A program made the translations under genes and the position numbers. From the NCBI GenBank assembly GCA_037447655.1, contig JBBHKE010001302.1:64001-123676 (forward strand): DNA of 59,676 bases, read 5' to 3'. The notes under the pieces are model-generated. The model did not search any database, was not told the origin of the DNA, and saw only the letters and a program-made list of their open reading frames with translations. Source of the DNA: Zygnema cylindricum. Its lineage: Eukaryota; Streptophyta; Zygnematophyceae; Zygnematales; Zygnemataceae. Positions 46,805 through 59,258 of the stretch are shown here, piece by piece; the first letter of the stretch is position 1, and every line of letters starts with the position of its first letter.

Positions 46805-47100
46805 ATTCTTGCTGAACAGTAGTGATTCATATTTTACTATTCCTTCACTTGGTTATTTTACTCTTTTTACTAATTATTATTTCTTTTCAGTATAGTACTG
46901 GTTCCAAATTCTGCTAGGTGTTGTATGATCCTTTACACCCTTCTTATTTTCTCACAGTGTAGTACAGCTCTATAACTTAATAAAGATAATTTATCTTGGT
47001 CCTGTACTCTCTTTCTTACTGCTTGGTATTGATTCCATTTTCTTGCTACATGTTCTTTTGTGTTTGTTCGGTACTATTTTATGTCCTAAGCTGCAGCTAT
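46805..47100. other. Spacer, no gene seen
   Basis: Short T-rich sequence between the MITE and the LTR remnant; only short frames. Confidence 0.3.
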
Positions 47101-50100
47101 TCTAGAACTTTTGAATACTGAAGTACATTATGAAAAGGATGTTTACAATAAAAAAAATTGAATGCAAATTCCAGCGGAAGCATAAATGACAAAACACACA
47201 CAAGAGAAATATAACCCCAAGGAAGTCCATATATTCCAATGGAAACTTTTATTAAAAATATTTCCTCACACCCTTAAACCGCACTCACTTTTAACTCCTC
47301 TTAATCATAAAAAAAAAAAATCTTCACTAACTTTCTCTTTCTTCTCAAGAAACACCACAAAGCTATCAAACTTCCTTAACTCCTTGAAATCCTTCATAAT
47401 CTAGAAGGAAGATCAACTCTCGCCCAATTGATAAAAACCTCTCTCTCACTACGCCTCAATATACTTCTTCCAACGTCACGTAACAATACCAACCAAACAG
47501 TACATGAAAAACGCACAAAGCCCTAACTAATCAAACTACACTAATAACTAACACATCACATTACACGATTAGAAACGCGTAAGAGTCAACGTGGTGAAAC
47601 AACTGACCAACAATTGCGATCCAACTTGAACTACACGGTACAACTAGAAAAGTGTACGACTATAAAAGTCAAATGTGAACCTACTTGAACCACGCGGTAC
47701 GACTAGAACTTAAGTGAACCGAAACGACCAAATAATTTCCACGTCACTTCTATAGTACGACTCAAACTTAAGTGAAACGAAACAAAACGAACAATCCATT
47801 GCCACGACACTTCAAATATCTAGCGACAAAACTACTTCATCGCTGGTCGTCGCTGCTTTAGCTACGAAAATGTCTCATCGCTAAATGAGTTCTTAGTACT
47901 AAATCCTAGCATTCCCCCTTTTACTGAGACACTAAAAGCCCCCTATTATTCCATGCCTACTAATTTCTTTCCCATTTCATATATTTCTTTTGATGCTGTC
48001 AGTACACGCTCAAAAGAACGTACGCAAACGTCAACCGCAAAACTCCTTGACAAAGTGAAACAAAATCGGCTATACAAATGTACGCCGCAACCCAAAAACA
48101 AATCTACTCCTCAAATCAAAACAAAGACTACTATGGTCACTATGACACAAAAACATACAGTGACCGGGACCCTTCGTACTTACACTTCAAGTAAGACAAG
48201 ATACAAATAACTCCGACACACAAAATCAATACTTAAACTAAGCGTACAATGGTTGTTAAGCTGCCAACCGACACTAACACTAATCCCACAATGTAAAACC
48301 TTGCAATCCCCTTTTCAATGTGGGATTTATCAAACTGCCACCTCAATTCCAAAATAGCGTAAACGAACTTACACAAAACAACAAAAGACAAGCTAGACCA
48401 CGGCGCGACAAACACGTGATAACAGATTACAAATTTGAGTTTGACAATCCCCCTCTCAAACTTGTAATCATTAACCAATCTGAATTGAAAACTGTAGAAC
48501 ATCATGGGCATGCTGACGACAAATTAAAACACCCGGATTAATGTATGAAACAAACATCAAATGTCAACGAAGGAACAATTATATCTCCACGCAATTTTTC
48601 CTAAGCCAAATCGAATAATCCGCAATAAAATCCTCGAAACTTGATCAACTCCAAATGCGTTAGCCCCTACAAAGCGTTACATCTTGATTTAAATTTTCCT
48701 TGATCACCACCAAATTCATTTGAACCCGGCCAAAATTCACGCATACGCCACATGGCGCTTCTCCATTTGTTCTTAGAATCTCAAAATAAAACAAAATGCC
48801 GCTCCAAAAAAAACGTACGAGGGCAGTGAAATTTCGAAATCAAAATAAATGAAAAGTCCACGCCGCAAATTCACGTCAAATAACTCCGCGTCACAACCTC
48901 CATCAAAATTAGCACTTCCAATTTTTTTTTTCGTCAACTGAAACCATAGTCACATCCACATGGTACCAATATGGTACGAGAAGATCCGCATAAATGGACT
49001 TCGAATACCTCTGCGAACGACAAGATGTGACGACAACCAAAAGCCACCGCCAAAAATATCCTGCAAGGTAATGTACTGCAATTTTAAAAGTACAAGAGGC
49101 ATTAACGCCATCTAGAAACTCTCCTTCACACATACGTCAAAATCAAATAATGTAGATTCAACTCTAGATCTGCACAACTAATAATAATTCACGTAGCGAT
49201 TTAGGTAATTGCCGTACCACTTTAGGCTTCACTGTAACAATCGAACAGATTGTCGTACAAAACTTCACTTCAAAATAACACCATATTACAATGTTGAACA
49301 AAAAAAACTTAACAACCATAAAAAAATTTAGCGTTCGACAAAGCTAAGAAACGACTGAAATAGCAGAGGAAATACTGGTCTCGTTCTAATATGTAACATC
49401 ACTAGTTCCTCCTCTTCTTTGTCAAAAAATGACCAAACAACCGGTAAAGATATCAATTTTTGTTCCAACACGGAACTCCTCATTTTCTTCCTCTAATCAT
49501 ATAAATATTAAAAATTTACATCAACGAAATCCACAAAAAAAAATGTGCACACATTTACGACAAAAAAAAATAAAAAATGTGCAGTCATTGACGACAAAAA
49601 TAAAATAAATATGTACGCATTTGAACTGCGGACAGAGATTGAGGCTGCCAAACTTGAATGACGCTTCTTCCAAACTGATCGGCGATTTAGGTAATCGCCA
49701 CACCATTCACCACAATTCACTTCGATTCACTTCTTCAATAAATAAACGTACAATAGTTTGAAATAAAACTCCCTCCAAAAATTGATCTTCAAAATGTCGA
49801 GATTCATTTTCAACTCACGACAACACATTTACTTTCTTCTTCATAAAACACTCTTTTTCGCCTCAATCGATATATCACATTAACACACTTTATTCCTCCT
49901 TAAAAAAACTTTAATCTTATTCTCTTCACTCTTTCTTCCACTTCTACAACGTTGAAGCTTAATTGTGAACTCGATGTAAAACCTTGAAATTTCGGAGAAT
50001 TGGAATCAAAATTCCCATCACATCAATCATCAATTTCGATGTCACTCTTAACGTCACAACTTGTTCTCTTATTTCTCCTTCGAATGTGGAAATGTAATAT

Positions 50101-51117
50101 CTCCTCCTATTCTGAATTAGAAATGTCAAAGAAAATATAAATTTTCCACTCATAAAAACTCAAAGTTTTCTTTCAATTTCTCTTCTCCGCTCATCGAATC
50201 AATCATTTACATAACCGAAATAAATTACAAATTCATAACCACCAATCAAGGCGGTGGCCTACACCGCGATCGCCTCAGTCGCCTTATGCACGACCTCTTC
50301 CTCCACCAAAATAATTTAAGTAACATTGAGGAATAATATATCCCACAACCCATAATGTCAATTGTAATCCTCGGAATTTTACGTGATAGCTTACCTCTTC
50401 TCTTTCTCCTCTTTCTTCAAACAATTATCTCCTCGACTCTCATGTTCATCTCTATCCAAATATAGATCCACATCATATGACTCTTCCCTTTTCTTTTTCT
50501 TGCTTCTGATTGGAATAGGACATCAATATACCACATCAATTTTGTCGAACACTTTCGGAAATTGATTTCTCAAATTTACTCGGGATTCCATACATCCGAG
50601 ATTATTCCTCAAATATAACTTCGGGAAAAACTGATAAGTTTCTGTGAACGTGACGTTAAAGCCACCATGTGGGAAATATTATTCCTCTTTTTTTTTCCCA
50701 TACACCAATCTCTCTCTATCTCCACCTCATCTCTACACTTACCTTATTTTTTCAAACCGGAAAAAGAATCTGATTTCTCCTCTTTTCCTTATTCTTCATC
50801 TTCGGCAATTTTTTTTTTTTCTTCCACCTTTTTATCCTCACTCATTTCTCTCTCATCAAATCATTCTTCTTAATACACTTCTCATCACACTTTTCTTGAC
50901 ACCTCTCTTCAGTTTTTAATTCACTCATCTCTTATTCGCCTTCTTCGCATTCTTCGACTTCTTCAACTTCTTCAGACTCTTTTTCTTTGACTTCAAAATA
51001 AGTATCACCTCCATCCGAATCGGGATCCAGCGACGAAACTACTTCCTCGTTGGACGTCGCTGCTTTACCTACGAGAATGTCTTATCGCTAAATGAGTTCT
51101 TAGTACCAAATCCTCAC
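47101..51117 (-). mobile_element. Strongly decayed LTR retroelement remnant
   Basis: An 85-90-bp direct repeat links 47820-47910 and 51031-51117 (minus strand: GAGGATTTGGTACTAAG or TAGGATTTAGTACTAAG, then TCATTTAGCGAT and GCAGCGACG). On the minus strand a purine tract AGTAAAAGGGGGAA directly precedes the left copy, as expected for a polypurine tract and 3' LTR start. After the right copy a short acidic frame occurs (EKESEEVEEVEE). No pol domains are visible. Alternatively it is two fragments of one repeat. Confidence 0.5.
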
Positions 51118-52057
51118 ATATTATAGTACTATTTGTTAACTTTGGGCAGCTTAAAAAAAAAGAAAAATCAGCAGAAGTTACTAGGAAAAAATGGAGTTGT
51201 TGACTAAGGGTGGGTCACCATGTAATTGAAACTTAAAGAATTTACTTTGTTTTTAAGCACATATCTTATGGACCCAAAATTCAAGTGTCCCCATGTGTAA
51301 AAAAAACATGTTACTTAAGGGTGTGACGATTGTATACGATGACAATGCGCGTGACGGGTGTCAATGTCTACAATCTGTGATAACGCACGTTATTTTTAGT
51401 AAGTACTTGTGATGCCGCATGACTTTCCATGACATTGTAGACATACCTCCTTGAAACATGTGCGGTTTCATTGTTGAAGGAGATGCGCTTTGCCTTTGCG
51501 TCTCCTTTCTGGATGGTGTGAAATGGCATCAAAATCTTGAGGTCTTGCTAAAAAAAAGACCGTAACGGACGCAAACAGACAAAAAATAAAAATTATGTAC
51601 TTTTCATTGCCTTATTGAATGGAAAAGGATAAAACATAACGAATACTGTACCTTTCGGTGTCAGTTGAATCCGTTTGAACTTTTTTTTAAATTCTACACG
51701 TGCAAATATGTGGTCTTATTTGTTTAACAAAAATACTTTGTTTTAAAACACATCGCCCATGTGTTTTAAATAAAATTTTAAAAATGACGTTATTTGGCGT
51801 GGCCGTGGGTTGAAAAACACAAAGGGACAACATGTAGTATATTCTAAATTCAACGTTGACGCAAAACATACCTTTATTTTCTATTTTTTTTACGTTTGAA
51901 ACTTACGTGGTGCAACTCTAAGTTTTACAAGAAAATGATAGAAAGAAAAAACCCTTACTTTGGCACATGAACACCTGAGGCAGCTCAGCAGAAGGTGAGG
52001 GGTGAAGGAAGCGGCCGAAGGTGCGTACTTCAAAAGCAAAGGAACATGCATTGTCCG
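51118..52057. other. Unassigned, no gene seen
   Basis: Only short frames are present (up to 60 codons). Around 51300-51420 the sequence is richer in gtgacg words. Confidence 0.4.
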
Positions 52058-52257
52058 TACAAAGTGTTAATGTTTCTTTTTGTCACTTAAAACAACTTTT
52101 CTAAGAAGAACTTTTGTCGGATTGTGGATCGGACGGTTACGATTTAAAGCCAAGATTTTCACCTTCCGATTAGTGGTCTCCGTGTGATAATCGGCTAAGT
52201 GTGTACGGAAAAAAGTGCAAAAAAAATTAATAACGATGATAAAGGATACACGGTGTA
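52058..52257. mobile_element. MITE of the CACCGTGAATCGC family, left end degraded
   Basis: The right end (GATACACGGTGTA, ending 52257) is clear. The left tip is lost, but gtcacttaaaacaacttttc and the core palindrome (gtcggattgtgg) are kept. Confidence 0.6.
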
Positions 52258-52449
52258 GTGTTTAATATCCATATTGCGTTATTGATAGTCAATATGTACC
52301 TTTTTTGACTTTGAAAATAATCGATAAACTAGCTTGATGTGTCCGTATGAAAATTCTCGAATGATTTGAGGATATATTTTTCAGATATAAAGAAAAACTA
52401 AAGTATTTCGTGATGGTCGGCCTCAATTTTAAGAGGCTTTTATAGGGTT

Positions 52450-52691
52450 TACAAAACCGTGAATCTTTATTAGGTTAATGTCTTTTTATTCTCTTAAAAT
52501 ATATTTTCTTAATACACACATGTTGGTTTGTGGATCTGGCAATTGCGATTGGAAGGTAAGATTGCAATTGGAAAGTAAGATTTCCATCTTTCGATGAGCG
52601 GTCTCCATGTGAAAATTGGACACGTGTGTTTGGAGAAAATATGTTTTAAGTGGTGAAACATTTGTCAGTACTAATAGTGTTATATGGTGTA
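52450..52691. mobile_element. MITE of the CACCGTGAATCGC family
   Basis: The left end is TACAAAACCGTGAATCTTTA and the right end is CTAATAGTGTTATATGGTGTA. A 20-bp segment (attggaaggtaagatt / attggaaagtaagatt) is duplicated inside. Confidence 0.65.
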
Positions 52692-53504
52692 CCTTGTTGA
52701 TTTGCAAAAATTGTACAAGCCTAAAATGTTTTTGCCTCCCCGAATACGAGGAACGCTTTTGTTTTGCCCAACGATATGGCGCGTCGCACTAATCACCACG
52801 CAGCTATCAAATAGCTACTGTGCACGTACTGTATTGTTCACCATGAATAACGATTAACGTTAAAAAATAATTGGAGTTATTAATGAACTAGTGTGGTGCT
52901 AAATAATTAGCATTTTTTTTACTCCATTTTCCGTACTTTATTGTTTAACAAAGAACCATTTTGTATGGACTAACAAGTTCCGTACACCACTCTTTTCAAG
53001 ATGACCACAAATAAAAGTTATTAATGCTAATTAGCCATTACCTTAATTTACGTAAAAAAATAATAATGGTTAATATTTCGGTCTAAACAATTCGTGTTAC
53101 AACTCTTGTAATCCCTACTACCACGCTGAACGGTCATTTATTTACACTAGTTATACAGTAATTGTTCTGATGACGTGTCATTCGATTCGTTTTTCTTTCT
53201 CGCCAAAGTTTTTAGCAAAACTTTTAAATTTCCATCGGCACTAAATCAAATAGGTGTGCACAAAGTGCTCACCACAAGTTCTCCCTACTCTGTGATAGAA
53301 AGTCGTACTCTTGCCACTTTCATTTGGATTTGTCTTTTTTGAAAACAATTTTTCTTCGCTCTTATCATGTCTACTTTTTTGTCACCTGTTCCAACATCTA
53401 ATGTCTTTCAATCCCCTTTGCATACGCTTTTAAATATTGAAACCTCACTCGATCACCTTTTTTATACAAGTAAATTAATGCTCGTTACACGAGCATGGAC
53501 CGTG
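52692..53504. other. Unassigned, with one orphan MITE end
   Basis: A left-type end (TTCACCATGAATAACGATTA) lies near 52835, followed by AT-rich sequence like the long-form elements. No gene is seen. Confidence 0.4.
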
Positions 53505-53640
53505 TCCTGTTTTTCATGACTGTTTATTATGCCCGTTTTCCATGCTTTTTTATCATGCCCGTTTTTCATGATTGTTTATCATGCATGTTTTTCATGCTTG
53601 CTTTCCTTGCCCATTTATCATGCCCGTTACATGCATGAGG
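53505..53640. repeat. ~30-bp minisatellite (tttatcatgcccgtttttcatg)
   Basis: About five imperfect units of 'gtttatcatgcccg' plus tttttcatgctt occur, ending in gcccgttacatgcatgag. Confidence 0.8.
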
Positions 53641-53769
53641 TATGCATAAAGTCATACCCAAAAAAATGTAATTACACAGACATAATTTGAGGTATATTTT
53701 TTAAAACGTGTACTTCAAGCTTTGCGCCACTTTTGACCAACCACGCTTGCTTTTAAAGTTACCCAATGG

Positions 53770-53950
53770 TTGCGGTTTTTTTACTATATCTTTGGCGCTT
53801 TTTGCAGTTTCCAAACGATAGATTTGGCGGGAAGGTTTGTATGTTGTCGATTTTAAATCTCGTGTCGACGAAGCTATCTGCGTTTTCCAAACAATACATT
53901 CTATTAGCAATCTCACAAATTGTATCGTTAAAGGTGTACTCCTTGTAATT
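53770..53950. repeat. Dispersed repeat, copy 2 (related to 21471-21600)
   Basis: It shares gctttttgcagtttccaaac and tgtatcgttaaaggtgtact, in the same order, with the first copy, plus an extra internal near-duplicate (gttttccaaacaataca). Confidence 0.6.
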
Positions 53951-53989
53951 ATATGGATTCCATTTCCCCACACAAATTGCATATCCAAA

Positions 53990-54445
53990 GAAACTTATCT
54001 AGATAGTGCCGACTCCAAGTTGATACATACCCAAATGACTGACACCCTGACAGTGAAAACTCTAATAGAGCTTCAACCCTGTGAAAGAAGACTTTTTGTG
54101 TCCTAAGTTACACCACAAAATGCAAAGCTTCAACATGTGTTTTGCACAACATTCCTCACTTTGAATTTCTATTAGAAATACCGCCACCCTGGAGGGCAAG
54201 CACCTAACCAACTTCACCATTGTGAAGCCAAGACTCTAAAGAGTCCGTAGCAAAAAAAATCATTGAATTTTCTCCTCTAAGCATTAAGTTATGGCAAGCC
54301 AAAATTTGCGTATAAATACAGATGAACTCTGGGAGAGAGGCGGCTACCTAAAGATTTCTAAGTCCTAAGCTCCCTCTATGAACATATTATTATTGTACCA
54401 TAGCCAATCAGAAGACTGTAAGGTACAAGAAGGTGTTGAAAATTG
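53990..54445 (-). repeat. LTR-family copy C (partial)
   Basis: It begins tctagatagtgccgactcca, as copy B does at 57499. Copy C retains the 'caaaatgcaaag', 'gagtccg.agcaaaaa.aatcattga' and 'gtacaagaagg' words, then stops where copies A and B continue. It may be the truncated 3' LTR of the element whose 5' LTR is copy B. Confidence 0.6.
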
Positions 54446-55562
54446 TATTTTATAATCTATCTTCTTAGTCAATCTATGGTCATTCTGCAGTTTTTAAACT
54501 TGTCATAGTCACAGAGTGGCAGGCAACAGATGGAAAGACAGGCGAAGAAAGAGCAGCTTCTGCAAAATTTAAGCTGCTTAGGACAAGAATTGATTCTGTG
54601 ACCTCCGAATGACAAACGTACGGCGTAGGCGACAGTCTTCTCCAGCAGGGTATTAAAGATTCGATATACGTATTGTATTCGACAAATATTGAATAAATGA
54701 TGCGGCAACACTTTTCCTTTTACTGCTAATGAAACGAAACAAACATGAAAACTACAGTACAACACAAAATAGCTATACCGCACAAAATAAACGAAACGAC
54801 ATTTAATTTCAACGGACAAAATTAAAAGTCATTTCGCGATGAACGGTTTACAAATAAGCCGGAATTTCAAATGGTCAAACGGGATGATGACCCAGAAATT
54901 CAAGGTTCAACACGAAATGAATTTCAATGGTCAACGATATTTAACACGCCGTCAGATCGAACGATTGACATTAGTTGCCAAAACACAAACACAAGGCACG
55001 CATGAGTGCCTACATAGCGGAAAGAATTTTGGCCGTACTTCGCCAAAGTGGAGGAAAAGTTACACGTGGCGCCATCCTATATGATGTTGAAGAAAAAAAG
55101 TACAAAATGGCGACGACTTGCTTGCCACGTGTCACACCTAGATTGGTGTTGAATAATTCTATACATAAAGTGAGGCGACAACCGTAATTTGTATATACAT
55201 AATTTAGTGTATGTATTTTGATTGGTCTAGAGGAGTTATGAGAAAGTTCTTAAGACTTAGACAATATTTTGAAAGCCCTCTCTACTTGAGGCCATTTGTA
55301 TAAATTTGCTATCTTTGAATAGTGAAAACTTAATGCTCAGGTGAGCCACTTCAGTGATTCGTTTTGCAGCAAACTAAGGGGAGTCTAAGCTGTAATAAGG
55401 TGAAGTCGGTCAAAGTTTTTGCGTGCCAGGGTGGCACTTATTCGTTGCCAAAGTCAAAAGTGCATATATTATCATAGAGGCATCATGTAGAAGAACAGTG
55501 GGGGCAAAGATGGTAGAGGATGTTTGTACTAGCATGTTTACATGAAATGTATGCAAATTCCA
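54446..55562. other. Unassigned between integrase remnant and LTR copy C
   Basis: Frames up to 116 codons (54469-54819, minus; 54975-55187, plus) have no recognised domain. By position it should hold the 3' part of the element at 55.5-58.2 kb, but no polypurine tract or integrase C-terminus could be identified. Confidence 0.4.
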
Positions 55563-56341
55563 TTAATGGCAGTTTAGATTCCCATGTGTTCTGAACTCCA
55601 CTGCAAACAGTCCTAAGCATAGCATTTCTTCCAGTGTACAATTCATCCTTTCTGTTTGTCCATCTGTCTGAGGATGGTAAGAGGTACTCATTTTTAATTC
55701 AGTACCTAAATTTTGCTGCAATTCTTTCCAATATGCAGATGTAAATTTAGAATCCCTATCACTGACTATAGACAGAGGAACTCCATGATGTCTGACCACG
55801 TTGTCAAAATATAACTTTGCAATATCTACAACTGAATGAGTAGTTTTGCAAGGGATAAAGATTGCCATTTTACTGAACCTATCGACTACGACCATGATAC
55901 TGTCATTCCTTTTAGATGTAGCAGGCAACCTGACAATAAAATCCATACTGATAGATTCCCACGGTCTTTCGGGAATATCCAAAGGTTTTAAGAGACCTTT
56001 AGGTTTTTGGGTACTAGGTTTACTCTGTTGGCAAGGGACACAACTTTCCACGTGTTTTGCCACCTCTTTTGCCATCCCAGGCCAAAACAATATACTTTGC
56101 AACCGACTAAGGGTTTTATCTCGACCTAGATGTCCTAAATGCTCATGAGCTTCCCGTAAAATTTGTTTTCTTAAGTCTCCGACTTCAGGAATGCATAATC
56201 TATCCCCAATTTGCAAATACAGTAAACCATCCTCTAGTCTTAAGTTTTTGACATGCCTCTCATTCAATAGGTCAGAATTCCCTCCCGAAATATTCTTGCA
56301 AATCACAGCAAAATAAGGATCTTTATCATAACCATTCTGTG
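55563..56341 (-). pseudogene. Ty3/gypsy integrase, intact core
   Basis: A linker DPYFAVI leads into the HHCC finger (REAHEHLGHL, then CVPCQQ) and the core with all three catalytic acids: Asp in SMDFIV, Asp in VSDRDSKF and Glu in DGQTERMN, the last two with the standard 35-residue gap. The frame is open for 248 codons. It ends shortly after the core, so the C-terminal domain is missing. No reverse transcriptase is present upstream, where it would be expected. Confidence 0.92.
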
Positions 56342-57381
56342 TGCTTTTCTCTCTTCCTCATACTACCGATACGGAGAAGCTCCAACATATCTTCATCCTT
56401 TTTCTCCTCTTCCGTTTCTTCCTCCTCATCCACATTCCAACTTCTAAGTTCCTCTAAACTAGGGCATTTCTCCATATAATGACCCGGTTCCCTACAAAAG
56501 AAGCAAACCCCCTTTTTCAAAACACCCATTTCTTTTCCTCTCCCTCTCTTTCCACCAAAGTTTCGATAAGGTCTACCTTTGTCTTTCTTCCTCTCATCAC
56601 GCTTCCGCTCGTCACCACCGTTCCTCTCATCACGCTTCCGCCAATCACCACTAGCTGTAAATGCATTCACCCTGTCACTTCCCCTACAAAGCTCCAAAGT
56701 GCTTTCCCTCACAAGAATTATCCCCATGGTAAAGCTCCAAGTCCATGAGGAGCCATCCATTGCCTGCATACGACAAATGACGTTTTCGTACTCATCTGGG
56801 AGTTTCACGAGTAGTGTAGTAATCTTCCTCTCCTCAGATTCTACATATCCCGCACTAGCAAGCTCAACATATAGCGCAACAATATCATTGCAAAACTCTA
56901 TCATGCTACCACCTTTATAAACATATGCATCTATTTCTTGTTTTACTAATTGTTGCCTTTGAATAGTCTCACTCTTATAAATCTGACTTAGTGCTTCCCA
57001 TATCTCTGAAGACTTCGTTAAGTTTATAAGAGTGATAGTTATGGACTTAGACACGTTTCTAAGTATGAGATGCTTTGCTATAGTGTTTTTATATTCCAAT
57101 ATTTTTCTGTCATTTTCTTCAATTTTAATCCCTACAAGTGGAACCATAGTCGAGAGCCTAGCTCCCCTCACCATTGTTGTTCCTTTTCCCTTCTCCCATT
57201 ATTCCCCTTCCATGGCAACGATTTTCCCTTCACCTTCCTTTGCATCTGAACTCCAGTTGATTTTCTCGGCAGCCCCTAATGATTCTCCATAGTGAGTTCC
57301 TCCAAAGCGCTGTGGACGACACCTCACTTGTCTCGAAACAATTCCCCATAAGTGCTTCTCGAAAAGCAATCCCTCCATCAT
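56326..57381 (-). pseudogene. Copia-type (UBN2) gag with zinc knuckle
   Basis: The main frame (57174-56326, 282 codons) contains EIWEALSQIYKSE, KLPDEYENV, a basic Arg/Asp/Lys-rich stretch and a CCHC knuckle CFFCREPGHYMEKC. An upstream frame (57381-57199) supplies the N-terminus with a stop between. Gag forms the particle and packages the RNA. It ends within about 20 bases of a gypsy-type integrase in another frame, so the copia protease-integrase-RT part is absent. Confidence 0.88.
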
Positions 57382-57424
57382 AAATCCCTAATAAGTGAAG
57401 TCTGTTCTATCAAACATAGGCACC

Positions 57425-58200
57425 GTAGATGGTGGGCCCATAACCTAAAACTCCGTGTGCTCCATTGCCCACAGAATCGCAGATCTAAAATAAGCTAATC
57501 TAGATAGTGCCGACTCCAAGTTGATATAAACCCAAATGATTGAACCTTTGACAATCAGAACCCCATTAAAGCTTCACATCTGTGAAATAAGACTTTATGT
57601 GTGCTCAGTTTCACCACAGAATGCAAAGTTAGAATATGAGTTTTGGACACATTCACCCACTTTGACTTTCCCTTACAAATGCAACCACCCTGTCAGACAA
57701 AAACTCTGGCCGACTACACCAATGTGTAGCTTGAACTCCCCTGAGTCCGCAGCAAAAAGAATCATTGAAAAAGGTTAAGTAAATTGATAGTTATGAATGG
57801 TCAAAGATGACCATTTGTACACGAGCTCTCTTGGGGAGAGGCTGCAACCTACTAAATTTTCTAAGTCCTATTCCCTCTCTAAAACTCTCTCTATTGACGT
57901 GCGGCACCAATCAAATTAATGTTTCATACAGAAAAGTACAGGTACCGATGTACTTTCTGTACGACCATCGTACAACATGGCCAAAATGTCGACACGTGTC
58001 AAATCGGGATTTGTTCCCGTAATCTCCGAAGTTGTCGCAATCGAATGTTGTCGCGCCACGTGTCACTCGAGGTGGCAATGACCGTAAAACGCCAAAAGTA
58101 CTATTCTGCGATCGCGGCGTCTATCGCGGCCGTCCGATCAATACCGACTTTAATTCTAATCGTTCAAAATTGGTGCGCGGTATTTGTTTCGCGGTCGAAG
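57425..58200 (-). repeat. LTR-family copy B, probable 5' LTR of the gag/integrase element
   Basis: It lies directly upstream of the gag frame on the minus strand. It starts at the ggtgggcccataacc word shared with copy A and extends through the gtacgaccatcgtacaacat block to the cgatcgcggcg block. Exact TG..CA ends could not be fixed. Confidence 0.65.
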
Positions 58201-58344
58201 CAAATGCGCGGTATCTTTTTTCTAATATACATAAGACCGTACTATATTTGAACTGTTTCTATGTACTAGGAATCAATTAGTCTATGTATATGAATCGATC
58301 TACTTGATAAGATTTATTTTATTATCAAACCTAATAGTACCTAG

Positions 58345-58432
58345 CAGTCGTCTTAGACAAATTGGATAAAGTTGTCGGCAAACGGCTACCTTGACTGACA
58401 GCAGGTTCCAGGTTCAAATCCTGCGTCCGTCA
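58345..58432 (+). tRNA. Degenerate tRNA-like sequence (pol III A and B boxes)
   Basis: An A-box-like AAATTGGATAAAGTTGTCGG, resembling tRNA-Arg, is followed by a good B-box region CCAGGTTCAAATCCTG. D-stem pairing (GACA/TGTC) is present, but the anticodon and acceptor stems do not form. Most likely a tRNA pseudogene or SINE head. Confidence 0.45.
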
Positions 58433-58570
58433 ACTCTCATTATGGTAAATCTACCCACTCTATTCCGTGTCTTCTCTGAGGACCTAGGCAGCCATGGCTC
58501 TATATCCCCTGTCCAACCTTTAGTGACTACAACAAGTGTGGGGGCTGGGAGAGGGGAGTTAGAGGCAAAC

Positions 58571-58973
58571 TGCCTCTACTTTTTTCCTATCCTAATATAG
58601 ACCTAGAAAACACTCAAATATCAACATACCTTACGGAAAGTAGCAATTAGGATCCTTGGACAATGTACATTTGCCAACTCATGTGTGAGGAATTGATCAA
58701 CCTATGACTATATTCACTCTAAGAAAAGGAACAGGTTGACAGTTAAAAGAGCCAATGATTTGGTTTGGGTTTGCCTCTACTCTTTTCCTATCCTAATATA
58801 GACCTAGAAAATACTCAAATATCAATATACCTGACGGAAAGTAGCAATTAGGATCCTTGGACAATGTACAATTGCCAACTTTTGGGAGAGGAATTGATCA
58901 ACCTATGACCATATTCACTCTAAGAAAAGGAATTGGTTGACATCTAAAAGAGCCAATGATTTGGTTTGGGTCT
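58571..58973. repeat. ~202-bp tandem duplication
   Basis: Units 58571-58771 and 58772-58973 both begin gcctctact.ttttcctatc and end ccaatgatttggtttgggt. They are more than 90% alike by eye. Frames within are short. Confidence 0.9.
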
Positions 58974-59113
58974 TTAACAATCTCAGATTATTACAGAACA
59001 CCAGAGATGTTAGTTATGAAGTGGAAATGGTAGCATGGGAGGAAGAGTAATAGGAGGTAGGAGAAGAGGAGTTTGATGAAGACATGTTTGACGAGATTTA
59101 TAAAAGAGATAGG

Positions 59114-59258
<145 letters not shown>

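Noticed and set aside
54975-55187. 70-codon plus-strand frame with a helical look (ERILAVLRQSGGKV)
   Set aside because: No family recognised, opposite in strand to the surrounding element, and no supporting splice sites.
44224-58432. Functional tRNA genes at 44224 and 58345
   Set aside because: Boxes A and B are present, but the acceptor and other stems do not pair.
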